Shown: positions 35,895 to 43,641 of the stretch, in pieces
Numbering within the stretch: the first letter of the stretch is position 1
Layout: each line of letters opens with the position of its first letter
Origin: Polyangia bacterium
GTDB lineage: Bacteria; Myxococcota_A; Polyangia; Nannocystales; Nannocystaceae
Assembly: GCA_030429545.1 (NCBI GenBank)
Contig: JAUIFF010000008.1
Coordinates: forward strand, 186,001 to 250,000
DNA length: 64,000 nt
Reading direction: 5' to 3'
Position numbers and translations under genes: made by a program
Notes under the pieces: model-generated
Told to the model about the DNA's origin: nothing
The model's input: the letters and a program-made list of their open reading frames with translations, nothing else
Databases searched by the model: none

Positions 35895-35918
35895 AAAAAT
35901 CGCGCCCGGTGGGCGCGA
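35895..35918 (-). terminator. rho-independent terminator after the CAL-domain lipoprotein gene
   Basis: Perfect stem TCGCGCCC/GGGCGCGA with a 3-nt loop, followed on the minus strand by TTTTTG. A textbook terminator for the leftward gene ending at 35944. Confidence 0.88.
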
Positions 35919-35943
35919 CCTTGCTTTGTGACCGACGTCGGCG

Positions 35944-38013
35944 TTAGCCAGGCGTGACACCCGGCTCGGACGCCTGGACCGACCACTCCCAGCTGTCGAG
36001 CAAAACGGTCGAGTCAAACAGACCATCGGAGGTGTCCCAAATCGTAAACCGGATTTCCATGGTCTCGCCGGGCACGACATTGCCACTCATGGTCAGCCAA
36101 CCCGTCCCGCCGCCGTGGCGACCGTTGTAGTTACACGAGTAAAACGTGGACCCGGTGATATCAAACCCGGTGCCGATCAGCTCGTTGACTCCCTCGCAGC
36201 CGTTGTAGGTCGAGGGGGCCCCACACTGGGTGATCTGGCCGTTCGAGCACTGCGTAAACAGGCCGTTGGCGGCCTTGAGAATGTTGACACCTACCGGGTA
36301 GGTGTTGTTGCCTTGGGTGTAGATCGCGATGTTCTTGTCGCCCGGGTTGTCCTGATCGGCCGAGTCGACGAGGGTGACAAAAAAGTCGTTGAAGGCGGTA
36401 CACACGTACTCGGGATACTCGGCGCTAAAAAAGTACATCTTGGCCGAAAACGAGTTGGCGTTGGTCGGCACACGAATTCGCAGGCGCAGCTGAACCGGGT
36501 CGAAGGCCGAGTTGCCGGCAACGTCGGGACAACCTGGCGCATTGGGCAGCTGATTGTTATTGGCCGAAAACCAGTCGGCCGGGAAAGCCGACGAGGTCCC
36601 GAGCTGTTGTCCGTCTTGGTACTGCGCAAAGTTGGGGTTGGAGTCGTTGGCGTCGGCCGCGTGCCCCGAGGAAATCACCGCGAGTCGGCTGCCGAGCTGG
36701 TTGGAAATGTTGCTGCCAAAGCCGTTGCGAACCGAGCGCGAGTTGGCGTTGGGCGAGCCGTTGCCGTTGGCGAGGGTGAGCGAGCCGGTGATCACACCCC
36801 AAATACGGTCCTCGCCCTGGGCGTTCTCGCTGGTGAACTGGCAAAGGTCGATGGCCCGGGCGTATTGCAGGGGGTCGCCGGTGTTCGAGGCAATGCCGTT
36901 GTCGCAAAGTGGCAGCGGGTTGTCGGTTCCGCCGTCGCAGTCGTCGTCGACCATGTTGCCGCCGACCTCAAACGCACCCGGGTTGACGAGTTCGGGGTTT
37001 TGACAGGCCTCGCCGATTTGGTCGCAACAGTCGCCGCCACACACGGTGTAGCCGTCGTTGTCGAGGTCGGGATCTTCGTCGACGACCCCGTCGCAGTTGT
37101 CGTCTTTGTTGTTGGCACAGACTTCGGTCTCGGGCAGGACTTCGCCCATACACGGGCCAAACGCGGTGCCCTCGTCGTTGCACACCTGGGTGCCCGACTG
37201 GCATTCGCCGACGTTTTCGGTGTTGGGCAGACCGGTGTAGCAGCTTTGCATTTCACCTGGTTCGCACGCACACGAGCCGTTGGTCTCGCAGCCGTCGGCG
37301 ATGTTGCCATTGCAGTTGCCAAAACCGTCGTCGCACATCCCGAGTCCACACATGCCGTCGACACACACGTCTTCGGCGTTGTCGAGGTCCGGGCAGGCGT
37401 TGTCACAGCCGCCGCAGTGGTCGAGGTCGACCAGCGGATCGACACATGTGCCGGTGCAACAGGTAAAGCCCATCTGGCACGGTTGTTGGTCGTTGCACCC
37501 GGGTTCACACGAGCCGCCCACACACACCGTCCCGAGGGCGCAGTCCTGGTCACCGCCGCAACCGACACACTGGTTGGCATCGAGGTCGCAGGTCGACATG
37601 CCCGGACAGTCGTCGTCGGCGTCGCACCCCGGTTCGCACATGCCCGACGGTCCACAATACTGTCCTTCAGGACAGGATGCCGGATCGCAGTCCGGGTCTG
37701 TGTCGCTCTCGCTTTCACTGTCGCTGGTTGCATCGGTGGGGTCGGTTTCGGTGCCCTCGGTTGTCGGCCCGGCGGTCGGATCATCCGAGTCGGATTCCGA
37801 GCCCGAGCCGGTGGGGTCGGTTCCGGCTGTGCCCTCGGTTTCGGCGGTCTCTCCGGTTTCGCCCGTGGGGTCGGTCGGACTGGTCGTCGTCAGTGTCGTC
37901 GGCGTGATCGAAACGCTCGACTGGGTATCGGTGTCGGTGGTTTCTCCACTCCCACCACAGGCGAGGGTTGGCACTGCGAGTAGGGCAGTAAGGGACAGTC
38001 GAAAGCGAACCAT
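35944..38013 (-). CDS. choice-of-anchor L lipoprotein with Cys-rich and MopE-like metal-binding regions
   Basis: The 689-residue product begins MVRFRLSLTALLAVPTLAC, a lipoprotein signal, then ~110 residues of Thr/Asp/Glu/Ser linker. A long cysteine-rich region follows (CPEGQYCGPSGMC, CDADDDCPGMSTC, CGGDQDCALGTVC, CCTGTCVDPLVDLDHCGGC), with a MopE-type metal-binding motif (CANNKDDNCDGVVDEDPDLD). The C-terminal ~270 residues match a choice-of-anchor L domain (MYFFSAEYPEYVCTAFNDFF, NIAIYTQGNNTYP). Such proteins are surface adhesins or scaffold parts. The ribosome site is weak. A strong terminator follows. Confidence 0.86.
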   Translation of the reverse strand: MVRFRLSLTALLAVPTLACGGSGETTDTDTQSSVSITPTTLTTTSPTDPTGETGETAETEGTAGTDPTGSGSESDSDDPTAGPTTEGTETDPTDATSDSESESDTDPDCDPASCPEGQYCGPSGMCEPGCDADDDCPGMSTCDLDANQCVGCGGDQDCALGTVCVGGSCEPGCNDQQPCQMGFTCCTGTCVDPLVDLDHCGGCDNACPDLDNAEDVCVDGMCGLGMCDDGFGNCNGNIADGCETNGSCACEPGEMQSCYTGLPNTENVGECQSGTQVCNDEGTAFGPCMGEVLPETEVCANNKDDNCDGVVDEDPDLDNDGYTVCGGDCCDQIGEACQNPELVNPGAFEVGGNMVDDDCDGGTDNPLPLCDNGIASNTGDPLQYARAIDLCQFTSENAQGEDRIWGVITGSLTLANGNGSPNANSRSVRNGFGSNISNQLGSRLAVISSGHAADANDSNPNFAQYQDGQQLGTSSAFPADWFSANNNQLPNAPGCPDVAGNSAFDPVQLRLRIRVPTNANSFSAKMYFFSAEYPEYVCTAFNDFFVTLVDSADQDNPGDKNIAIYTQGNNTYPVGVNILKAANGLFTQCSNGQITQCGAPSTYNGCEGVNELIGTGFDITGSTFYSCNYNGRHGGGTGWLTMSGNVVPGETMEIRFTIWDTSDGLFDSTVLLDSWEWSVQASEPGVTPG

Positions 38014-38228
38014 GCTCGGGATATTACTTTTGTTTGAAAGGCCAGGTCTACAGACGCCGAACAATCAAGTGTTTTCTGTAGATACATTGTTTCCTCTACA
38101 GACATGTTGAAATAGCCAGATGTGTGTTGGTGGGCGAAATATGTGCGGCTGTCAGATTCAAATTGAATTCGAGCCCACACCGCCCCGCGGGTGGAGATCT
38201 TGCCGATGCGACCGTTGCTCAATCGCGA

Positions 38229-39119
38229 TTAGGGAGCCGCGATTTCGCAAATAAACGCCCGCTCGAGCTCGCAGGATCGATCGGACCAGCCATCGACGAT
38301 CCCGCCGTTGATCAGGTCGACACAATTTTCCGACTCCGTCGCCGTCGGCTCGGCCAACGCCCAGCGCGTGTGCCCGGGCGGGTTGCCATCGACCCAGACA
38401 AACTCGCCTTCGAGTGCGAGGTCTGACAGTCCGATCCACCAGCCCGCCGGGTTGCCCTCGGTGTAGCCGCTGAGTTGGGTCTCTTCGCTTTCACTTGCGA
38501 GGACCAACAGATCGCCGCCGCGATCTTGGCAGGCGACCTGGGCCGCGGTCCAGGTCAGGGCCGTTTCGCAAAACGCATAAAACCGGTTGCCGGCGCTGGC
38601 CAGGGTGCAACCGTCACAGGTTTCGTTGAGCTCCGACCACTCGTCGACAAGGGTATTGCAGTCGTTGTCGATCCCGTCACACAGCTCGCGGTTACCGGGA
38701 TAGGCGTATTGTTCGTTGTCGTCACAGTCGTCGCCAATCGTCACATAGCCCGCCGGTTGACCGCACAAAAGCTCGCCCGAATCGGGGTCGCCATGGCCGT
38801 CCATATCGGCATCTAAAAACCACAGGTTTTGCTGGTCTGGGGGACAGTCGGACGTGGTCGAATCACCCGATGACGTCGCGGTGCCGGAGGTTGTATCGGT
38901 GGTCATCGACGTCGAAGTTTCAGCGGTCGTTGTCGCCGTTGTCGTCGCGGTCGTCGACGTGTCAGACTCGCCGGATGTCGAGGACGAACTCGGGTCTGGG
39001 CCGGTGGCATACAGCGCAGCGTTGTCGACAAAGCAGCCGCACAACAACGCCGACCCGAGTGCCACCACCAGGCAGCGGCGTGGTGGCGTTCGCCAGCTTG
39101 AATTTAATTTGAGTCTCAC
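38229..39119 (-). CDS. C-type lectin-domain lipoprotein with MopE metal-binding motif
   Basis: The 296-residue product has a lipobox (ALLCGC), a Ser/Thr linker, a MopE-like motif (FLDADMDGHGDP then GDDCDDNEQYAYPGNRELC and DGIDNDCNTLVDE) and a C-type lectin domain: AFCETALTWTAAQVAC, DLLVLASESEETQL, WWIGLSDLALEGEFVWVDG and CVDLINGGIVDGWSDRSC-ELERAFICE. The WIGL and WxD-type core and four cysteines are in place. In animals this fold binds sugars with calcium; here a surface adhesion role is inferred. Confidence 0.87.
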   Translation of the reverse strand: MRLKLNSSWRTPPRRCLVVALGSALLCGCFVDNAALYATGPDPSSSSTSGESDTSTTATTTATTTAETSTSMTTDTTSGTATSSGDSTTSDCPPDQQNLWFLDADMDGHGDPDSGELLCGQPAGYVTIGDDCDDNEQYAYPGNRELCDGIDNDCNTLVDEWSELNETCDGCTLASAGNRFYAFCETALTWTAAQVACQDRGGDLLVLASESEETQLSGYTEGNPAGWWIGLSDLALEGEFVWVDGNPPGHTRWALAEPTATESENCVDLINGGIVDGWSDRSCELERAFICEIAAP

Positions 39120-39182
39120 AGGACATGTTCAAAAAAACATGGCCTTTCGGTCTCGTCAATCACGGATCTCGAGCACGCGCGC

Positions 39183-39812
39183 CTAGTCACCCTCTAGCTC
39201 ATAGATGTACAGCGGAGAACGCCGTTTCCAGCTCATGTCGAGGAGGAGGCGGTCACGTTGGACAAAACGACCGGCAGTCAGCAACGCCCGCGAACTCACC
39301 AGCAACAATCCGGGGCGCAGCCCGCTGAGCTTGTCGCACAACTTGCGCATGAAGGTCTCGGAAAATGCAGTGGAGCAGGTGTAGATCACGGTCGCATCGG
39401 CCAGCGGACGATCGAGAAAGTTGCCGTGCTCGAGCCGACAGTCACGCACATTGAGAAGATCCGCGGCCCGTGCCCGGGTGAGGATGTCGACCGCGGCACT
39501 GTGGCGACTGTGGGCCATTTCGATGCCGACCACCCGGCGAATGTCGCAGGTCATGGCCACCTGCAGCACGACTTTGCCAATGCCCGAGCCCAGGTCGTAA
39601 AACACATCGTCGGGGCCGAGATCGAGGTATTCGAGCAACCTCGCCAAACTCGTCACGGTGATTTCGCCGTAGGTTGGCGAGCCCTTGGTCGCGCGCACAG
39701 CACGTGCGTCGGCGCCGGAGATCAGATATCCGGAAAAGTCATCGCAAAGGCGTGCAATCTGTCGTCGCAACCGGCGAAGTTCACTGGGTTGCGCCCGCGT
39801 TGGCCCGGTCAT
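39183..39812 (-). CDS. DOT1-like SAM-dependent methyltransferase
   Basis: The 209-residue protein has the layout of DOT1-fold methyltransferases: an N-terminal YGEITVTSLARLLEYLDLGPDD then motif I VFYDLGSGIGKVVLQVA, the acidic VVGIEM at the end of strand 2, LEHGNFLD and VIYTCSTAFSETFMRKL. Bacterial members are probably protein methyltransferases, but the substrate is unknown. It is divergent from the lipoprotein gene at 40008 across a region with a 12-bp tandem repeat. Confidence 0.8.
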   Translation of the reverse strand: MTGPTRAQPSELRRLRRQIARLCDDFSGYLISGADARAVRATKGSPTYGEITVTSLARLLEYLDLGPDDVFYDLGSGIGKVVLQVAMTCDIRRVVGIEMAHSRHSAAVDILTRARAADLLNVRDCRLEHGNFLDRPLADATVIYTCSTAFSETFMRKLCDKLSGLRPGLLLVSSRALLTAGRFVQRDRLLLDMSWKRRSPLYIYELEGD

Positions 39813-39904
39813 GGCAGGTTTCGTCGTCGCGTCGACGGATGCCTCTAATGTAGCACGAAACGAGGGTTAGGCCGGTAAACAAGTCCGCCGGTCGGTGGCG
39901 GTGA

Positions 39905-39956
39905 AGGCCAGCTCAGGGCCAGAGCGGGGCCAGCTCAGGGCCAGCTCAGGGCCAGT
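39905..39956. repeat. 12-bp tandem repeat GGCCAGCTCAGG
   Basis: About four copies, one diverged (GGCCAGAGCGGG), lie between divergent genes. Could be a slippage product or contain regulator sites. Confidence 0.75.
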
Positions 39957-40007
39957 CGCTGCAGCAAATTGCCACGAACCCGGGCTTTAGTGGAATACTC
40001 GCGCGCG

Positions 40008-41555
40008 ATGTCGAGGTCCCGGTCTTGGTTCACACGCTCTGCGCACTGTTGGGTCCGAGGTGTGGGTCTCACCGCGGCCATCGGCACGCTCGCTTGGGTG
40101 GCCACGAGTATGGGCGGATGTCGGCGCGGCAATGCAGCGCGGGCGGCAGGCAAGCACCTCGCAGTCGAACTCAAGGCCCGATGTGCGCAGACGGGCCCCC
40201 AGGACAAACCGTTGCTGGTCGAATGGCCCGGGATTCAACGCGGGAGCATGGAGGCGCAGTTCAAGCGGGGCGACGGGCGTTTGGTTGTGGTCCGTTACCA
40301 CGGTTGCGAGATGGACGTGTTGCGGACCTGTTCGGTGCGCGGAAAGTACAAGTGGACACCATACGAGCCCAAGTCGGATCGGGTGACGATCCGCGACTTA
40401 GACGAGGTCTATGCCAAGGTGCCGCTCGGTGCCGCCGAGCTGGTGTCGGCGGTCGAACGCTACGGCGCCCTGCAGCTCGACATGACCCTACTCGGCGAAT
40501 ACGACAGTCGTCAGATCGAGTTTTCCCGCGATCATCTCGAAGGCAATTGCGACGAGGCGACCCACGTGGTCACGGCCGCCACGGTTGGGGCATTCGCCAT
40601 CCACTCACTGGCCGGTGCCAAAATCGGTGCATCTGCAAAGTTTGGCCGGGCGGGTGCCGGTGGCCAAAGTCGCAGCGACCAGGGCTATATCAGTCGAGAT
40701 GGGGACCTACGGGCCTGTACCGGCCAGTCGCGCACGGGCCCGCCCGACCACTGTGCCGCCCTTGTCCGGGTTGAAGTTGTCGGGTTGCAATCCCAAAGTG
40801 ACTACGACGACAAGCACATCAAAACCACCTGTCCCGAGGGCATGGTGTTGGTCGAAGGTGGGCGCTACCACGACGACCGCGGATTTTACCACAACGTCCA
40901 GAGTTTTTGCCTCGACCGCACCGAGGTCACCGTTGGCGCCTATAAAACATGTGTCAAGGAACATACATGTTCCGCGGCCTCGGCGACGGCCGCCGACCCC
41001 AACCTACCACCGGCGGCGGTCGAGCAGCTGAGCCGTGCATGCAACCGTGGGCGCCACCGCAAGCACCCCGTTAATTGTATCAACCACGATCAGGCCGCGA
41101 GCTACTGCCGGGCGGCGGGCTATCGCTTGCCGACCTTCGACGAGTGGACCTGGGCAGCCCGCGGGGGGTTGCAAAACCGGACCTATCCCTGGGGCGAGGA
41201 TACCCCCAGCAGGCATCACCTCAACGCCTGTGGCAAGGAATGTGTGCGTGCATATAAAACGGCGCTCGACCTCGGCGAGCCATTGTTTGACCGCCGCGAT
41301 GGCGCCCGGACAACCCGCAAGGTCGGTCACTACGACGACGGGACCGGGCGCTGGGAGTTGGTCGATCTCGCGGGCAACGTCGCCGAGTGGATCGACACCC
41401 GCGAGACGATCGACGATGTCACCGGCAATTGGGCCCGCGGCGGCAGCTTTTTGACGACCGATCGCACCGAAATTCAGGCCACCGGTGGGGTCTTGCTCGA
41501 CCCGGCTGTGCGCCGACCCGACCTCGGGTTTCGCTGTGCCGCCGATCCCGTTTAA
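40008..41555 (+). CDS. lipoprotein with CDEATH-motif domain and C-terminal formylglycine-generating-enzyme-like (FGE-sulfatase) domain
   Basis: The 515-residue product (ATG 40008) has a signal peptide with a lipobox-like TSMGGC. Residues about 60-260 share a domain with the lipoprotein at 21102: EWPGIQRGSMEAQFKRGDG, CSVRGKYKWTPYEPK, CDEATHVVTAATVGAF (C181) and ACTGQ...HCAALVRVEV. From about residue 274 it is an FGE-sulfatase domain: CPEGMVLVEGGRYHD, FCLDRTEVTVGAYKTC, CINHDQAASYCRAAGYRLPTFDEWTWAARGG, ELVDLAGNVAEW and ARGGSF. The usual C-terminal catalytic Cys pair of true sulfatase activators is not evident, so this is probably a binding version of the fold, common in myxobacterial surface proteins. 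Confidence 0.83.
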   Translation: MSRSRSWFTRSAHCWVRGVGLTAAIGTLAWVATSMGGCRRGNAARAAGKHLAVELKARCAQTGPQDKPLLVEWPGIQRGSMEAQFKRGDGRLVVVRYHGCEMDVLRTCSVRGKYKWTPYEPKSDRVTIRDLDEVYAKVPLGAAELVSAVERYGALQLDMTLLGEYDSRQIEFSRDHLEGNCDEATHVVTAATVGAFAIHSLAGAKIGASAKFGRAGAGGQSRSDQGYISRDGDLRACTGQSRTGPPDHCAALVRVEVVGLQSQSDYDDKHIKTTCPEGMVLVEGGRYHDDRGFYHNVQSFCLDRTEVTVGAYKTCVKEHTCSAASATAADPNLPPAAVEQLSRACNRGRHRKHPVNCINHDQAASYCRAAGYRLPTFDEWTWAARGGLQNRTYPWGEDTPSRHHLNACGKECVRAYKTALDLGEPLFDRRDGARTTRKVGHYDDGTGRWELVDLAGNVAEWIDTRETIDDVTGNWARGGSFLTTDRTEIQATGGVLLDPAVRRPDLGFRCAADPV

Positions 41556-41799
41556 GCTTGCAAGTACATGTAAAACCGGCCGTGACTGACGGGACTGGTT
41601 TGGCAGATTTGCAGGTACACCGAACCCCGCGAGCTCCCGGCGCTGGCGGGTCCATGTGGACGCATTTGTTGCGGGCAGTGCGCGAGTCTGTTTTCGCCCG
41701 GCTGACCCGCCACTTTTTAGCGTCGTGTGGGCGCTCGTGATACCGGGGACGTGCACGGTTCTCTCGAGCCGACGTTTGCCTCCCGCCCCCGGATTGACC
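41556..41799. other. intergenic region upstream of ftsE with two TGYA-N2-TRCA palindromes
   Basis: Exact palindromes lie at 41559-41568 and 41610-41619. A GTG-initiated in-frame extension of ftsE begins at 41656 but is not conserved-looking. No clear promoter is visible. Confidence 0.5.
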
Positions 41800-42597
41800 A
41801 TGTCCAAGCCCGCCGCCGATGTCCCCGCGACCATTGTGTTTTCCAAGGTTTCCAAGTCCTTTGGCGGTCGGCCGGTGCTGCGCGATGTGAGTTTTTCGGT
41901 CGATCCTGGCGAGTTTGTGTTGCTCGGCGGGGCGTCGGGTAGCGGCAAGACAACGCTGCTGCGTCTGTTGCTCGCGCTCGAGCGCCCGGACAGTGGCAAG
42001 GTCGCGGTCGCCGGGCGGTTGGTGCATCGGCTCACCGACAGCAGCCTTCCGTATTACCGGCGCAACATCGGCGTGGTGTTTCAAGACCTTATGCTTATCC
42101 CCGACGCCTCGGTGACCCACAACGTCCGGCTGTCGGTCGAGGTCCAAGGGGCTTCTCGCCGGCAGGCCAACGCCCGCGCCTGCATGGCGCTCGAACTCGT
42201 CGGGCTCGGTGACCTCGGCAACACCCGGGTCGACAAGCTCCCGCAGGAGGCGTGCCAGCGGGTGGCAATCGCCCGCGCGATCGCCCAGCAACCGGCGATT
42301 TTACTCGCCGATGAGCCAACCGAGTCGCTCGGTGCCGGCTACACCCACGCCGTCCTCGACCTGTTTGCCCGCCTCGCCGAGCGCGGGACCACCGTGATTT
42401 TGGCCAGCCGCAGTCCGCTGGTGATGGGCTACGCTCGCGCCGGGAGGATGATGCGTATACAAGATTGTCAGGTGGTGCCGGCCCAGAGCCGCACCCTGAT
42501 CCACGAACAAATACCGTACTTCGGGCAAACCGTGTCCGAGGTCAACCGGGTGCTCGACCAGATGCCAACCGTCGGCCCCAAGGAGGTACGGGCATGA
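41800..42597 (+). CDS. ftsE: cell-division ABC transporter ATP-binding protein FtsE, atypical signature and H-loop
   Basis: The 265-residue ATPase has Walker A GGASGSGKTT, a Q-loop (VVFQD) and Walker B AILLADEP in normal positions. Its signature is LPQEACQR instead of LSGGEQQR, and the H-loop histidine is replaced (VILASRSP instead of VLVATHD). With FtsX it would transmit ATP-driven changes to periplasmic cell-wall hydrolases at the division site. The call rests on the adjacent ftsX, overlapping by ATGA, and on fold similarity. The altered motifs suggest weakened or absent hydrolysis. A C-terminal extension of about 40 residues is longer than usual. ATG 41800 precedes the conserved domain. 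Confidence 0.8.
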   Translation: MSKPAADVPATIVFSKVSKSFGGRPVLRDVSFSVDPGEFVLLGGASGSGKTTLLRLLLALERPDSGKVAVAGRLVHRLTDSSLPYYRRNIGVVFQDLMLIPDASVTHNVRLSVEVQGASRRQANARACMALELVGLGDLGNTRVDKLPQEACQRVAIARAIAQQPAILLADEPTESLGAGYTHAVLDLFARLAERGTTVILASRSPLVMGYARAGRMMRIQDCQVVPAQSRTLIHEQIPYFGQTVSEVNRVLDQMPTVGPKEVRA

Positions 42598-43379
42598 GCT
42601 TGCTTGTCGCCATGGGTCGATTTATCCGCCGGCCGGGTGTCGAACTTCTGACGTTTTTCCCGCTCGCGCTGACCACCCTCGCGCTGTCGCTGGTGGTGAC
42701 AACCTGGCACAACGCCGGGATCTCTCCGGAGGAGATTTTGCGGCCCCAGGTCGCGCCGATCGCCGTCGAGGTCGACCGCGAAATCGATCCGGGGATCGTC
42801 GCCGCGTTGCGCTTGCGTGTACAAGAATTGCCGGCCGTCGCCCGTGCGGAACTGGTCGAGCAGGCCGGGGCGCCACGGCTTGCCGTCCACCTGCGGCCCG
42901 GCACCGAGCCCGAGGTTGCCCATCGGCTGTCGGCGCGGTTGGCCGAGTGGGGGGAGGTCCGCAGCGAGGTTGGCGAGGGCTGGGACTCACCCAAGCAACT
43001 GCGACGGGTCGCCCTGGCGGTCGCGATTTTTTCGCTGCTCTCCGGTCTCGGGGTGATGTGGAGTGTGCTGCGCCACCGGGTGTTTGCCCGGCGCCGCGAG
43101 TTGGTGGTGATGCATCTGCTCGGGGCCACGCGCCGGTTTCTCGCCCGGCCACACATGGTGCTCGGGTTTGTCCACACGGCCGCCGCCGTGGGGTTGGCTT
43201 ATTGGCTGACAAATATTGCTTATACAATGTATCGACCCGAGGTCGACGGCCTGCTCGAAAGTGTGTTCGCCGTCGAGCCCGTTGGCCTGATCGCGCCTGA
43301 GCACTGGCTTATCGCCGGTGGGGTGCTCGGGTGTTTCGGTGCCTGGACCAGCCGCGGGGCGGTCAAGCAGATCGTCTAG
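42594..43379 (+). CDS. ftsX: cell-division protein FtsX
   Basis: The 261-residue protein has the FtsX layout: a short cytoplasmic N-terminus with helix 1 (LTFFPLALTTLALSLVVTTW), a periplasmic region of about 110 residues (VAPIAVEVDREIDPGIVAALR), then three helices (VALAVAIFSLLSGLGVMWSVL, MVLGFVHTAAAVGLAYWL, WLIAGGVLGCFGAWTS) around the conserved RRRELVVMHLLGATRRFL coupling segment. The ATG overlaps the ftsE stop, with AAGGAGG at correct spacing. It forms the membrane channel-like half of FtsEX. A hairpin (GCTTGACG/CGTCAAGC) follows at 43386-43415 but without a T-tract. Confidence 0.86.
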   Translation: MSLLVAMGRFIRRPGVELLTFFPLALTTLALSLVVTTWHNAGISPEEILRPQVAPIAVEVDREIDPGIVAALRLRVQELPAVARAELVEQAGAPRLAVHLRPGTEPEVAHRLSARLAEWGEVRSEVGEGWDSPKQLRRVALAVAIFSLLSGLGVMWSVLRHRVFARRRELVVMHLLGATRRFLARPHMVLGFVHTAAAVGLAYWLTNIAYTMYRPEVDGLLESVFAVEPVGLIAPEHWLIAGGVLGCFGAWTSRGAVKQIV

Positions 43380-43641
43380 GCAGTCGCTTGACGGGCGATT
43401 GTTGTATCGTCAAGCCGTGAAGGCTGGTTCGTGAGTCGGCGCTCAAGTTGCCCGATGCACGAGATTTTGGCCACGTGCCGCCTACCTAGTGGGGCAGTGG
43501 GCTACAACCGATTGATCTCGGGTTTCGCCCGGCGGACGTGAGCGAGGCCCGTTTCACCCGGTGAAACACACGAGCTTCGCGTTGTGCTTACATTTCAGCG
43601 CTTGACCCCTGCTGCACACGGCGTTATTTGCAGTTCTGACC

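Noticed and set aside
36115..37983. Long (622-codon) open frame antisense to the choice-of-anchor L lipoprotein gene.
   Set aside because: Antisense frames of GC-rich genes stay open by codon bias; the sequence is Val/Gly/Arg-biased, has no motif, and the opposite strand encodes a clear protein.
40958..40973. GGAACATA/CATGTTCC near-palindrome inside the FGE-domain gene.
   Set aside because: Looks like a LexA-type operator at first, but is inside the gene, single, and not spaced like one.
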